Below, piece after piece: positions 1-9,214 of a stretch of 64,000 bases of DNA. Numbering within the stretch: position 1 is the first letter of the stretch; each line of letters opens with the position of its first letter. The stretch spans positions 1,828,501 to 1,892,500 of the forward strand of contig NZ_CP016538.2 of NCBI RefSeq assembly GCF_001687625.2, given 5' to 3'. Made by a program: the position numbers and the translations under genes. The DNA is from Planococcus maritimus. GTDB taxonomy: Bacteria; Bacillota; Bacilli; Bacillales_A; Planococcaceae. The notes below the pieces were generated by a model that worked only from the letters and a program-made list of their open reading frames with translations, did no database searches and was not told the DNA's origin.

Positions 1-358
<358 letters not shown>

Positions 359-419
359 TCATTTATGGCTTGCTGTGCTGTTGCGGTGCAGTTCACATCG
401 GATACCGCCCACTCTTTTC

Positions 420-448
420 ACTATAGCAGAATTCCTGAAAAATGCCTA
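420..448 (-). promoter_or_regulatory. Predicted SigA-type promoter for panC
   Basis: Minus strand: TAGGCA (443-448), 17-base spacer, TATAGT (420-425) with an extended -10 TGC. It lies just after the birA stop and would start a leader of about 180 bases before panC. Confidence 0.55.
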
Positions 449-454
449 TATCCA

Positions 455-1435
455 TCACTTCAATTCAATATCAGCCGAATAGATGCCATGTAGCTTACCG
501 TCCGCTGTGCGGAGCTGCAAGACACCATCTTCTGTGATGCCTTCTGCAATGCCTTCTAATGTTTCGCGTGTCATGCGGGCACGAACAGCTTTGCCGATCG
601 TAGCAGAATGCCCTTCCCACAATTCTTTTAACGGGCCGAATCCTAATTCAATATACATTTCGGTATAAATTTCAAGATAGCGCAGGATTTCCTGCACTAG
701 CTTTCTGCGGTTTACCGCTTGCCCGGACTCGAGTCGCAGCGAAGTGGCAATTTCCTTTACAGCAGCGTCAAAATCTTCGTGTTCTTGATTGACATTGACT
801 CCAATCCCGATGATCAGCGCTTGAATGCCGTCAGCGTCCGATTGCAGTTCTGTCAGAATGCCTGTCGCTTTTTTGCTCCCAAACAAGATATCGTTTGGCC
901 ACTTGATCGAAGCTTCCAATCCCGTGATGGATTGAATCGCCCGCACAATCGCGACCGCGGCGACCAAGGTAAATTGCGGCGCTTTATGAGGTGGAACATC
1001 CGGGCGCAAAATGATGCTCATCCAGATCCCTTGGCCTTTAGCAGAATCCCATTTCCTCATTAGACGGCCTCTGCCTTCTGTCTGCAAATCTGCAATGACG
1101 ACCGTCCCGTCCGGCGCGCCCTCTTGCGCCAATTGATGCGCAACGATTTGAGTAGAGGCGCATTGCTCCAAATACTCGATTCGGCTGCCGAGCCGGTTTG
1201 TCTTGAGCCCCGATTGGACGAGGAACGCTTCTAAGCTATCCGGACTTTTTTGAATGCGGTAGCCTTTTTTACGCACCGATTCAATTTCATAGCCCATTTC
1301 TTCGAGCTCTTTCATATGCTTCCAAATCGCCGTTCGTGAAACTCCAAACTCTTCGGCCAATTGCTGGCCGGAGACCGGTTGATCCCCGGCTTCTAATAGC
1401 CGCGTCGCCAATTTATGCGTGACGGTGATATTCAT
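455..1435 (-). CDS. birA: Bifunctional biotin-protein ligase / biotin repressor BirA
   Basis: Activates biotin with ATP and attaches it to the biotin domain of carboxylases; the N-terminal domain lets the holo-enzyme repress biotin genes. The 326 residues show a winged helix-turn-helix at about 20-60 (QQLAEEFGVSRTAIWKHMKEL), so this is the regulatory class. The biotinyl-AMP signature GRGRLMRKW is at 121-129 and KWPND at 178-182, followed by the C-terminal SH3-like domain. The start overlaps the end of cca by 23 bases, so the two are cotranscribed. No BirA operator was seen in the window. Confidence 0.95.
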   Translation of the reverse strand: MNITVTHKLATRLLEAGDQPVSGQQLAEEFGVSRTAIWKHMKELEEMGYEIESVRKKGYRIQKSPDSLEAFLVQSGLKTNRLGSRIEYLEQCASTQIVAHQLAQEGAPDGTVVIADLQTEGRGRLMRKWDSAKGQGIWMSIILRPDVPPHKAPQFTLVAAVAIVRAIQSITGLEASIKWPNDILFGSKKATGILTELQSDADGIQALIIGIGVNVNQEHEDFDAAVKEIATSLRLESGQAVNRRKLVQEILRYLEIYTEMYIELGFGPLKELWEGHSATIGKAVRARMTRETLEGIAEGITEDGVLQLRTADGKLHGIYSADIELK

Positions 1436-2546
1436 CTATGAACCAGTCCTTTATGTGTTCTTTATCATTGGCCAAGCGGCGTTCAACCACAGCTTTTTCA
1501 ATCAATAAGGTCCATTCTTTCAGCCATGGGCCTGCTTTTTTTCCTGACCATTCTATCAAGTCACGGCCATTGGCGGCTAGTTCGGATTTGGACCGAATGG
1601 GCAAGGACGCTTGTTGTTCTCTCACGGAACGTCTAGCGCCCGAATCAGACTGCGCGAGCATCAATTGCCGCTCGGTGAAGCTGTAATACACCCAAGCATC
1701 CCATTCCGACAAACCTCTTGCTTCAAGGGCACGCTGTAAGTCTTTTTTATCTTGGTTGGAAAAACGGTACTCTCGCAAAGCAGCAAAGGTTTCGCCATTT
1801 TGACTCAATAAGTAGAACCATCCAGCCAATGGGTCGTCGCTGCGAAGATACCTTGACCAGTCCACTTCAAATAACCCGCCTGAAGGCAGGAATTGATTGA
1901 GACGGGTCTTGACCAAGTATCTCATGCTAATATCAGGGGCAGCGGAAACCATAACTTTGTCTAGTTCCGCCTTGATGCGTTCGATCGCAACCGACTGAAT
2001 TCTCTCTGCGTGGCTTTTAATGGCATCGATCGTCTTTGGCTCTATTTGAAAATCTAATTGGCCCGAAAAGCGAATGGCCCGTAACATGCGCAAGGCATCT
2101 TCCGTGAACCGTTCTTCTGGGAGGCCGACCGCGCGGATGACACCGGCAGCCAAATCATCCCGGCCGCTGAACGGATCGATGATGGCCATTTGTTCGGTCA
2201 TCGCCATCGAATTGATGGTGAAATCACGGCGCTTTAAATCTTCATGCAAAGAATTCACAAATTTCACTTTATCCGGCCTTCTATTATCTGAATAGCCACT
2301 TTCTGTGCGGAATGTAGTGACTTCTATTCCTTGCCCTTCAATGAGGATCATCACAGTGCCATGTTCGATTCCGGTATCGACCGACCGATCGAATAGGGCT
2401 TTCACCTGTTCAGGGGCAGCAGATGTTGCCACGTCAATGTCGTGCGGCATGACTCCGCGTAAATAATCGCGAACTGCCCCCCCGACCATATACGCTTCAA
2501 AGCCCGCTTCTTTTAAACAATTGATAATGTATTTGGCACGTTTCAT
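1413..2546 (-). CDS. cca: CCA-adding enzyme (tRNA nucleotidyltransferase)
   Basis: Adds or repairs the 3'-CCA of tRNAs without a template. The 377 residues have the class II nucleotidyltransferase head: GGAVRD at 22-27 and the metal-binding DID at 36-38. The RRDFTINSMA motif and a DALRMLRAIRF segment for nucleotide selection follow, then the helical tRNA-binding tail. The ATG overlaps the bshA stop as ATGA and the 3' end overlaps birA, giving a tight bshA-cca-birA unit as in other Bacilli. Confidence 0.96.
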   Translation of the reverse strand: MKRAKYIINCLKEAGFEAYMVGGAVRDYLRGVMPHDIDVATSAAPEQVKALFDRSVDTGIEHGTVMILIEGQGIEVTTFRTESGYSDNRRPDKVKFVNSLHEDLKRRDFTINSMAMTEQMAIIDPFSGRDDLAAGVIRAVGLPEERFTEDALRMLRAIRFSGQLDFQIEPKTIDAIKSHAERIQSVAIERIKAELDKVMVSAAPDISMRYLVKTRLNQFLPSGGLFEVDWSRYLRSDDPLAGWFYLLSQNGETFAALREYRFSNQDKKDLQRALEARGLSEWDAWVYYSFTERQLMLAQSDSGARRSVREQQASLPIRSKSELAANGRDLIEWSGKKAGPWLKEWTLLIEKAVVERRLANDKEHIKDWFIDEYHRHA

Positions 2547-3685
2547 TGCAACTCGGCCTTTTTCAGCAAACCTTCGTAAAGGGCTTCGTATTCGGCCAAA
2601 ATTTTCTCTGAACCGAAGCGTTGATTTGCGGTTTCCAAAGCCTTTACAGACATTTGCCCGTGGAGTGCGTCGTCCGTTAAGATGCGGATCGCTGCATCAG
2701 CTGCCGCATCGGTGTCGCCAAGGTCCACCAGAAATCCGTTTTCGCCAGGTTCGATGATTTCTGGAATGCCGCCGATCCGTGTTCCGATGGCCGGCACACC
2801 ACAAGCCATTGCCTCTAGCAAGACCAACCCAAAGGCTTCTTTTTCCGACATCAGCAATTTGACGTCACTCATGCTGTAAAGCTCTGACAGGTTGTCGCGT
2901 TTACCGAGAAATAACACTTCTTGGTCAATCTGGAGGTCTTTTACTTGCTGATGGATGCCGCTCATCTCAGGCCCGTCGCCGACCAGCAATAGTTTGGCCC
3001 CGACCGCTTTTTGCACTTTCGCAAAAGTAGCAACGACGTCTTCCACACGCTTAACTTTGCGGAAGTTCGAGACGTGAATCAACACTTTTTCGTTCGCTGG
3101 AATGCCCAGTTCCTGCTTCAATTTAGCGGAATCACGCTGATAATACTCCCGTTCATCGACAAAATTGTGGACCGTTTCAATCTGTTTATCCGGCGCTATC
3201 ATGTCATAGGTTTGCTGTTTCAAGGAATCCGAAACAGCCGTTACGACATCGGATTTCTCGATGCCGTAACGAATAGCATCTTTTAACGAACTGTCGGTGC
3301 CGAGTACCGTAATATCGGTGCCGTGCAAAGTCGTGACAATGCCGATATCAGATCCTGCCATATCACGGCCCAATATCGCGCATACAGCATGAGGAATCGC
3401 ATAATGAACATGCAGCAAATCCAATTCCTCATTTTTGATGACTTCAGCAATTTTCGTCGCCAGCGCAATGTCATACGGTGCGTATTGAAACACCGAGTAA
3501 CTATTAACATCCACTTGGTGGCTGAAAATATTCGCATATAAGCCGTTTAGCCGAAACGGTGTACTGGAAGTAATAAAGTGGATTTCATGGCCTTTTTCAG
3601 CCAGCATTTTTCCTAATTCTGTTGCCACTACGCCAGACCCTCCGACTGTCGGGTAACAAGTAATCCCAATTTTCATTTTTCGCAA
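2543..3685 (-). CDS. bshA: N-acetyl-alpha-D-glucosaminyl L-malate synthase BshA
   Basis: First step of bacillithiol synthesis: a retaining GT4 glycosyltransferase that joins UDP-GlcNAc and L-malate. The 380 residues have the glycine-rich start TVGGSGVVATELG near 13-25 and the C-terminal donor-site motif EAFGLVLLEAMACG. I prefer the TTG start at 3685, because GGAGG sits 8 bases upstream; the ATG at 3676 would be 17 bases away. It follows mgsA by only 13 bases. The deacetylase gene bshB1, which lies between these two genes in B. subtilis, is absent. The window also encodes the bacillithiol disulfide reductase Bdr. Confidence 0.93.
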   Translation of the reverse strand: MRKMKIGITCYPTVGGSGVVATELGKMLAEKGHEIHFITSSTPFRLNGLYANIFSHQVDVNSYSVFQYAPYDIALATKIAEVIKNEELDLLHVHYAIPHAVCAILGRDMAGSDIGIVTTLHGTDITVLGTDSSLKDAIRYGIEKSDVVTAVSDSLKQQTYDMIAPDKQIETVHNFVDEREYYQRDSAKLKQELGIPANEKVLIHVSNFRKVKRVEDVVATFAKVQKAVGAKLLLVGDGPEMSGIHQQVKDLQIDQEVLFLGKRDNLSELYSMSDVKLLMSEKEAFGLVLLEAMACGVPAIGTRIGGIPEIIEPGENGFLVDLGDTDAAADAAIRILTDDALHGQMSVKALETANQRFGSEKILAEYEALYEGLLKKAELQ

Positions 3686-3698
3686 ACTTTCTCTCCTC

Positions 3699-4103
3699 CT
3701 ATTTCCGGCGGTCGCTCAAGAGCCGCCAATCGACCAAGCCATTTTCTAGGCCTTTTAAGAGGACTTCAGCTGTTCCCATATTGGTCGCAAGCGGAATTTG
3801 ATAGACATCACATAGACGGATTAAAGCCGTGACATCCGGTTCATGCGGCTGGGCTGTCAGCGGGTCGCGGAAAAAGATGATCATATCCATTTCGTTCTGG
3901 GCAATCATCGCCCCGATCTGCTGGTCGCCGCCAAGCGGCCCGGATTGAAAACGGTGCACCGCTAAACCTGTCCCTTCGACCAGACGGGAGCCGGTCGTTC
4001 CTGTGGCGTATAATTGGTGCTTCGCCAAAATGGGCTTATAAGCTAACGCAAATTGTATCAAGTCATCTTTTTTCCGATCGTGTGCAACCAATGCGATGTT
4101 CAT
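3699..4103 (-). CDS. mgsA: Methylglyoxal synthase
   Basis: Converts dihydroxyacetone phosphate to methylglyoxal and phosphate, a bypass of lower glycolysis under phosphate limitation. The 134 residues match the compact MGS fold: phosphate-binding ATGTTGSRL, the catalytic aspartate in [11 protein letters not shown], and [14 protein letters not shown]. It sits between dapB (18-base gap) and bshA. Bacillithiol downstream fits, because that thiol detoxifies methylglyoxal. Confidence 0.95.
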   Translation of the reverse strand: MNIALVAHDRKKDDLIQFALAYKPILAKHQLYATGTTGSRLVEGTGLAVHRFQSGPLGGDQQIGAMIAQNEMDMIIFFRDPLTAQPHEPDVTALIRLCDVYQIPLATNMGTAEVLLKGLENGLVDWRLLSDRRK

Positions 4104-4121
4104 CCAATCGCCTCCATTATT

Positions 4122-4922
4122 TTAGCCTATGATATGTTCCAGGCCGTAAATTAATTCCTTGCGCTCCATCACTTCGCGAATCGACAGACTGACGCCTGAC
4201 ATGAATGAGCCGCGGTTAAATGAATCATGGCGCAGCGTCAACAATTGTCCATCACCGCCGAGCAGCACTTGCTGATGTGCCACTAAGCCCGGCAGCCGGA
4301 CACTATGGATGCGCATGCCCTCATAGTCTGCGCCGCGAGCGCCTTGCAAAGTTTCTTTTTCGTCAGGATGCCCTTGCTGATGGGCAGTGCGTGTTTCGCT
4401 CATCATATGTGCCGTTTTCATTGCGGTCCCTGAGGGCGCATCGAGTTTTTGGTCATGATGCATTTCGATGATCTCGACATCTGGCAAATATTTCGCCGCC
4501 TGCTCGGCAAACTTCATCATCAAGACCGCACCTACGGCAAAGTTTGGCGCGATGATGCAGCCAAGTCCGGAAGTTTTCGAGAGCTCCGTTAATTCATCCA
4601 ATTCTTCTGTAGAAAATCCAGTGGTCCCGACGACCGGACGGATGCCAAGCTGCAATGCTTGCTTTGTATGGGCATAGACATGCTCAGGTGTCGTCAAATC
4701 GACTAGGACATCAGGTGAATGGTGTCCGTGAAGCACTTCAAGGTCGGTGAAGACCGGCACTTGAAAGCTGTCCGGAAACAAGCCGGTCTCTGCCAAAGTC
4801 GCGCCGATGTCTTTATAATCCAGCGCTGCCACCAGTTCCATATCGGTATTTTTCATCACAGTATGTACAGCTTCTTTGCCCATTTTACCGCGGGCTCCGG
4901 CAATTGCCACTTTTATAGTCAT
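4122..4922 (-). CDS. dapB: 4-hydroxy-tetrahydrodipicolinate reductase
   Basis: NAD(P)H-dependent reduction in the diaminopimelate/lysine pathway. Of 266 residues, the N-terminal Rossmann motif is GARGKMG and the catalytic region is EMHHDQKLDAPSGTA. The start is ATG 4920-4922, because AAAGGAAG lies 7 bases upstream; an upstream in-frame TTG has no such site. The ATG overlaps the stop of the MazG-like gene (ATGA), which implies translational coupling. The last diaminopimelate enzyme, lysA, is 45 kb away in the same window. Confidence 0.95.
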   Translation of the reverse strand: MTIKVAIAGARGKMGKEAVHTVMKNTDMELVAALDYKDIGATLAETGLFPDSFQVPVFTDLEVLHGHHSPDVLVDLTTPEHVYAHTKQALQLGIRPVVGTTGFSTEELDELTELSKTSGLGCIIAPNFAVGAVLMMKFAEQAAKYLPDVEIIEMHHDQKLDAPSGTAMKTAHMMSETRTAHQQGHPDEKETLQGARGADYEGMRIHSVRLPGLVAHQQVLLGGDGQLLTLRHDSFNRGSFMSGVSLSIREVMERKELIYGLEHIIG

Positions 4923-5263
4923 TGTTGTTCTTCCTTTCTGGTCCAACGGTCTTTATCACGGGTACGGAATTTCTCCATTACGCCATCATGGGCTTTCTGT
5001 AAATCGATGTCCATCGAGTTGGCCATGCAAATCAAGACAAACAGCACATCGCCCATTTCTTCTTCAATGAGCTTTTCGGCTTCAGTGGCTTTTTTCTTTT
5101 TCGGCCCGTATACATGATTGACTTCCCGTGCCAATTCACCGAGTTCTTCTGTCATTCGTGCAAGCATTTCCATCGGTGCAAAATAGCCTTCTTTGAACTG
5201 CCCAATATGGCGGTCCACTTCCTCTTGTAATTGTCTCATACTTTTTTCTGTATTCACTGTCAT
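4919..5263 (-). CDS. MazG-like nucleotide pyrophosphohydrolase (YpjD type)
   Basis: A 114-residue all-helical member of the MazG/dUTPase superfamily, expected to hydrolyse (d)NTPs or a damaged nucleotide in the cytosol; the true substrate is not known from sequence. The metal-binding pattern EELGELAREV followed by EEEMGDVLF is intact. The start is ATG 5261-5263, with a GTG codon just before it as an alternative. It is the first gene of the run toward panC and overlaps dapB by 4 bases. B. subtilis has ypjD at this same position. Confidence 0.85.
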   Translation of the reverse strand: MTVNTEKSMRQLQEEVDRHIGQFKEGYFAPMEMLARMTEELGELAREVNHVYGPKKKKATEAEKLIEEEMGDVLFVLICMANSMDIDLQKAHDGVMEKFRTRDKDRWTRKEEQQ

Positions 5264-5299
5264 CACACTCCAATCTAATCGTAAAGAAAACAGGGGGTG

Positions 5300-5328
5300 T
5301 TGTCAAAAACGGCATTATGGCAGATAAT
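5300..5328 (+). promoter_or_regulatory. Predicted SigA promoter for the YitT-family gene
   Basis: TTGTCA (5300-5305), 17-base spacer, GATAAT (5323-5328); each hexamer is one mismatch from consensus. Confidence 0.7.
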
Positions 5329-5364
5329 ACAGAAGTTATTGACAAAAAGGGAGGCTGCTTTTTC

Positions 5365-6228
5365 ATGAAAGATCTTCAGTTGAAAAATATCTTTTTTATC
5401 GTTCTCGGCTCCGCTATTTATAGTTTCGGCTTTGTCCATTTTAATATCCAAAACGAGCTCGGAGAAGGCGGATTTGCAGGACTCACCTTGATCCTCTATT
5501 TTCTTTGGAACTGGGATCCTGCGTTAATGAACCTCTTATTGAACATCCCCCTGTTCTTTATCGGTTGGAAACTGCTCGGGCGTAAAGTCTTCCTTTACAC
5601 GATCATCGGCACGGTCGCCGTTTCCGCCTTTTTGAAACTCTTCCTCATCTACGAAGTTCAAATTCCGTTGCGTGATGATTTATTCCTTGCCGCTTTATTT
5701 GCCGGCGTCTTTGTCGGGGTCGGGCTTGGCATCATTTTCCGTTACGGGGGCACAACCGGCGGAGTGGATATTATCGCCAGGCTGGTGCAGAAATACTTCG
5801 GCTGGAGTATGGGCAAGACGATGTTCTTATTCGATGCACTGGTTATCATGCTGTCGTGGCTAACTTTCCTCGATTACCGGTCGATGATGTATACCTTAGT
5901 GGCTGTCTTTGTCGGGGCACGCGTCATTGATTTCGTCCAGGAAGGAGCATATTCAGGCCGTGGCGCTTTGATTATCTCCAATTCGCAAGAAGAAATTGCA
6001 AGCCGCATCGCTATCGAAATGGACCGAGGCATTACGATTCTTCGTGGTTATGGCCATTTCACTAAAGAAGAACGCGAAGTGTTGTATTGCGTCGTAGCGC
6101 GCAACGAGCTCGTCCGGCTGAAAAACATCGTCAATTCTGTCGACCCCCACGCATTTGTTTCATTGATTGAAGTACATGATGTTATGGGTGAAGGCTTCAC
6201 GCTAGATGAACAAAAGCAACCACTGTAA
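5365..6228 (+). CDS. YitT/YpjC-family membrane protein (DUF161 + DUF2179)
   Basis: A 287-residue integral membrane protein with about five or six hydrophobic segments in the first 190 residues, including RYGGTTGGVDIIARLVQKY, the conserved YitT motif. A soluble C-terminal DUF2179 domain (about 205-280) follows. The biochemical role of the family is unknown. The start is ATG 5365, with GGGAGG 10 bases upstream; an in-frame ATG at 5317 overlaps the predicted promoter and is rejected. It is the only plus-strand gene in this part, with its own promoter and a strong terminator. Confidence 0.88.
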   Translation: MKDLQLKNIFFIVLGSAIYSFGFVHFNIQNELGEGGFAGLTLILYFLWNWDPALMNLLLNIPLFFIGWKLLGRKVFLYTIIGTVAVSAFLKLFLIYEVQIPLRDDLFLAALFAGVFVGVGLGIIFRYGGTTGGVDIIARLVQKYFGWSMGKTMFLFDALVIMLSWLTFLDYRSMMYTLVAVFVGARVIDFVQEGAYSGRGALIISNSQEEIASRIAIEMDRGITILRGYGHFTKEEREVLYCVVARNELVRLKNIVNSVDPHAFVSLIEVHDVMGEGFTLDEQKQPL

Positions 6229-6239
6229 CACATATAAAA

Positions 6240-6277
6240 AAACGGGCGGGAAAAGCAAATGCTTTTCCCGCCCGTTT
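6240..6277. terminator. Bidirectional intrinsic terminator
   Basis: Perfect 18-bp stem (6240-6257 with 6260-6277) containing a GC core CGGGCGGG and flanked by A and T tracts on both sides. It serves the convergent YitT-family gene and the zinc peptidase gene. Confidence 0.92.
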
Positions 6278-6283
6278 AATTTG

Positions 6284-6967
6284 TTATGAACGATCCATGC
6301 TTGTGTAGATCAATACTAGACGAGCCAGTTCGATCACGGCAACTGCAGTCGCTGCTACATAAGTCATCGCTGCTGCGTTCAATACTTTTTTCGCGTGTCG
6401 TTCTTCATCGTTGCGGATGACGTTATGCGATAACAACTGATCCATCGCACGGTTCGAAGCGTTAAACTCAACCGGCAAGGTGACCAATTGGAACAACACA
6501 CCGACTGCTAAAAGCGCGATCCCGACCAACAAAGCACCGCTCATATTGGCGAACAACCCGATCATGATGAACACCCAAGACATGTTCGAGGAAATATTAA
6601 CCATTGGCACAAGACGGTGGCGGAAACGCAAGAACGAATAATCCGTCGCGTCTTGAATGGCGTGTCCCACTTCGTGTGCTGCAACAGCCGTGCCGGCTAC
6701 CGATGGTTCGTGGTAGTTATGGCTGCTGAGTGCAACGGTTTTCGTCATCGGATTATAGTGGTCGCTTAGCATGCCACGGCTTTCGATGACTTTGACATTG
6801 CTCAAGCCGTTTTGATCCAAGATGATGCGAGCCACTTCAGCTCCTGTATGACCGGAAGTCGACCGGACTTTGGAATACTTTTTATATGTGCTTTTCAATT
6901 TCATTTGAGCCCAAATCGGCACAATCAATAAGACGATAAAATAAATCAAATAGCCGCCCAATCCCAT
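6284..6967 (-). CDS. Membrane zinc metallopeptidase, YugP family
   Basis: A 227-residue integral membrane protein with an N-terminal membrane segment (about 5-22), the zinc-binding motif HEVGHAIQD and two or three further hydrophobic segments. It belongs to the neutral zinc metallopeptidase family 2 (YugP); natural substrates are not established. The start is ATG 6967 with AGAGG 12 bases upstream; a TTG at 6979 touches that site directly. It lies between the ypjA- and ypjC-type genes, where B. subtilis has the sporulation gene ypjB. The proteins are unrelated, so this is a replacement or rearrangement at that spot. Confidence 0.88.
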   Translation of the reverse strand: MGLGGYLIYFIVLLIVPIWAQMKLKSTYKKYSKVRSTSGHTGAEVARIILDQNGLSNVKVIESRGMLSDHYNPMTKTVALSSHNYHEPSVAGTAVAAHEVGHAIQDATDYSFLRFRHRLVPMVNISSNMSWVFIMIGLFANMSGALLVGIALLAVGVLFQLVTLPVEFNASNRAMDQLLSHNVIRNDEERHAKKVLNAAAMTYVAATAVAVIELARLVLIYTSMDRS

Positions 6968-7030
6968 TTTAATGATCAACCTCTCTTTGTGTTTCTATAA
7001 GTCTATTTTACTTGTTTTTCTGACTTTTGG

Positions 7031-7639
7031 TCAACTGAAACGGCGCGGCTCCAAGTGGCGGTTTTGTGACGCCGTGAACCATGCGAACGCAATGCAGGCA
7101 ATCGATAGCCAAAACGTGAAGTAGCCGATTGCTGCACTAAACTCACTTAAGCTCGAGTAAATGGGCATTTGCCCAAAGACATAATCGATAACATCATTAT
7201 GTAAAGTCCAAATGGCCGTTAGCGCAACCGACACAAACCCAAAGCGATAATGCTCAAAATAAAGCACGGCTTGCAGCGCCATCGCGAAATGCGACAATAC
7301 GAGCATCCAGCCGAGCCAGCCGATAGATCCGGTTTGCAAAAGCGTGAGCAGATTCATAACCACTGCCCACAAGCCATATTTAATCAATGTGACAAAAGCG
7401 AGCGCTTCGATCAGTGGGCTGTGCTTGCCGATAATCCATAGGCCCAGCACAATCGTGAAAAATAAACTTGCGGTCGGGCTGTCCGGCACGAAGATGAGAA
7501 ATATCGGTTCGGTGATGCGCAGTTGCCAACCGTACCAAATGTATCCGTAAATCGTTCCCCCTAAATTGACGAAGAACAACAGCATCAAAAACGGACGGAA
7601 CATTAGCCAAGCCGAAATTTTTGCAGTGAATTCCACCAT
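7031..7639 (-). CDS. DUF1405 membrane protein (YpjA type)
   Basis: A 202-residue polytopic membrane protein with about six hydrophobic stretches; the family has no known function. It is the gene directly after qcrC in Bacilli, as here, but a terminator at 7661-7690 separates it from the qcr genes. AAGGAAG lies 6 bases before the ATG. Confidence 0.85.
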   Translation of the reverse strand: MVEFTAKISAWLMFRPFLMLLFFVNLGGTIYGYIWYGWQLRITEPIFLIFVPDSPTASLFFTIVLGLWIIGKHSPLIEALAFVTLIKYGLWAVVMNLLTLLQTGSIGWLGWMLVLSHFAMALQAVLYFEHYRFGFVSVALTAIWTLHNDVIDYVFGQMPIYSSLSEFSAAIGYFTFWLSIACIAFAWFTASQNRHLEPRRFS

Positions 7640-7660
7640 CCAATCTTCCTTTCCTGTGCA

Positions 7661-7694
7661 GAAAAAAAGAGCCGGTTTCCCGGCTCTTTTTCTG
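7661..7694 (-). terminator. Terminator of the qcrABC operon
   Basis: AGAGCCGG (7668-7675), loop of 4, CCGGCTCT (7680-7687), then a run of T on the minus strand (plus-strand A7). It directly follows the qcrC stop. Confidence 0.9.
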
Positions 7695-7699
7695 TAAGT

Positions 7700-8482
7700 T
7701 TATTCAGCTTCAAGTCCAGCGATGAACTCTGTCATAACTTGAAGATCTTCATCCGTACCATCCCAAGAAGGAGGCATAACTTGCGCTCCGTCTTTTTCGA
7801 TACCATTCACAGCGATTTCAGCGATCTCTTCTGCTGACAAGCCGGTTCCGATCAAGGTCGGTCCGACTGCCCCTTCCAAGTTATCGCCGTGGCAACTAAT
7901 ACACGCGGCTCCTGAATAGATTTCATATCCAGGGTCTGCTGTATCAATTTCCACTTCTTCCGTGATTTCCCCTTGGCGAGCCGCTGCTTCCCAGTCATGG
8001 TTAGCGACGGATTCCCACGTCAAGAAGACGATCGACGCGATAGCCAAAAGCATAAAGCCAGTCGGCAATGGACGTTTTGATGGGCGGCGTTCCGGTCCAC
8101 GGTCAAGGAACGGTGCAAGCATCAAAGCTCCGAACGCAAGGCCCGGAATGATGATTGCGCCGACGACGTTAAACGGACCCGAAGCAAATTCATATTTCAA
8201 TAATTGGTATAAGAACAAGAAATACCAGTCTGGCAATGGAATATATGCTGTGTCTGTCGGGTCAGCCTGGCCTTCAAGAGGCGAAGGATGAGCCACAGTT
8301 AAGAGCAAATAACCAATTAGGAAGACAGAACCGATCATCCATTCTTTTAGAAGGAAGTTCGGCCAAAAGGCTTCTGTTTTGCCAGGATATTCGGAGTAAT
8401 CTTTCGGGATATTCGGTTTCCGAAACTCTTTGCTCGGAACGCGTGAATCCCCTACAAATTTCATCCCTTTTCCGCGATGCAT
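7700..8482 (-). CDS. qcrC: Menaquinol:cytochrome c reductase, cytochrome b/c subunit
   Basis: Third subunit of the Gram-positive bc complex: a fusion of the subunit IV part of cytochrome b with a cytochrome c domain. Of 260 residues, the Qo-site motif PDWY is at 84-87 within the membrane part. Three hydrophobic segments anchor the protein, and the C-terminal domain carries the haem c motif CISCH (194-198) with a later VMPP methionine ligand. Electrons from menaquinol pass to this haem outside the membrane. Haem attachment requires the ResA/B/C system, also in this window. Confidence 0.95.
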   Translation of the reverse strand: MHRGKGMKFVGDSRVPSKEFRKPNIPKDYSEYPGKTEAFWPNFLLKEWMIGSVFLIGYLLLTVAHPSPLEGQADPTDTAYIPLPDWYFLFLYQLLKYEFASGPFNVVGAIIIPGLAFGALMLAPFLDRGPERRPSKRPLPTGFMLLAIASIVFLTWESVANHDWEAAARQGEITEEVEIDTADPGYEIYSGAACISCHGDNLEGAVGPTLIGTGLSAEEIAEIAVNGIEKDGAQVMPPSWDGTDEDLQVMTEFIAGLEAE

Positions 8483-8518
8483 AGTGTCCCCTCCTTAAAA
8501 TCCTTGGTCAAGGATGAA

Positions 8519-9193
8519 TTACAATGGTCCTGAAATACCTTGTCTTCTGATCATGATAAAGTGTGCTGCGAGCAACCCAAGCAAAGCAGCAGGCAAGAAG
8601 AAGACGTGGATCGCGAAGAAGCGTGTCAAAGTTTGTGCCCCGAGAATCGTTGAATCCCCTGCAAGCAAAATTTTGATTGTCTCGCCGATCACTGGTACAG
8701 AAGCTGCAATTTCAATCCCAACTTTTGTTGCGAACAATGCTTTCATATCCCATGGAAGCAAGTAACCTGTGAAAGATAGGCCGAGGATTACGCCAAATAG
8801 CATAACACCGACTACCCAGTTGAGCTCACGAGGTTTTTTGTAAGACCCTGTGAAGAATACACGCAGCGTATGAAGGAATATCATAACGACTACTAAAGAA
8901 GCTCCCCAGTGGTGCATCCCGCGCACGATTTCCCCAAAAGCGACTTCATTCTGGAGATAATAAACCGACTGCCAAGCATTTTCAATATCCGGCACATAAT
9001 ACATAGTAAGGAACATGCCAGATAAGATTTGGATGACTGTGATAAAGAATGTCAGTCCTCCGAAGCAATAGACAAATGCTGAAAAGTGGTGTGCGGGGTT
9101 AACGTGTTCCGGTACTTCATGGTCTGCAATATCGCGCCAGATCGGCGTGATGTCCAATCGCTCATCTACCCAATCATATAACTTGTTTAGCAC
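8519..9193 (-). CDS. qcrB: Menaquinol:cytochrome c reductase, cytochrome b subunit
   Basis: A 224-residue b6-type cytochrome b with four membrane helices. The haem-binding histidines lie in GMHHWGAS/HTLR and in AIHVFFLPA/AAHF. Cys43 (FVYCFGG) matches the cysteine that binds an extra haem covalently in Bacillus QcrB, so this feature is probably kept. It lies between qcrA and qcrC and has a GGGGG ribosome binding site. Confidence 0.96.
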   Translation of the reverse strand: MLNKLYDWVDERLDITPIWRDIADHEVPEHVNPAHHFSAFVYCFGGLTFFITVIQILSGMFLTMYYVPDIENAWQSVYYLQNEVAFGEIVRGMHHWGASLVVVMIFLHTLRVFFTGSYKKPRELNWVVGVMLFGVILGLSFTGYLLPWDMKALFATKVGIEIAASVPVIGETIKILLAGDSTILGAQTLTRFFAIHVFFLPAALLGLLAAHFIMIRRQGISGPL

Positions 9194-9214
9194 TGGTGTC
9201 GTACCCCCTAACTA

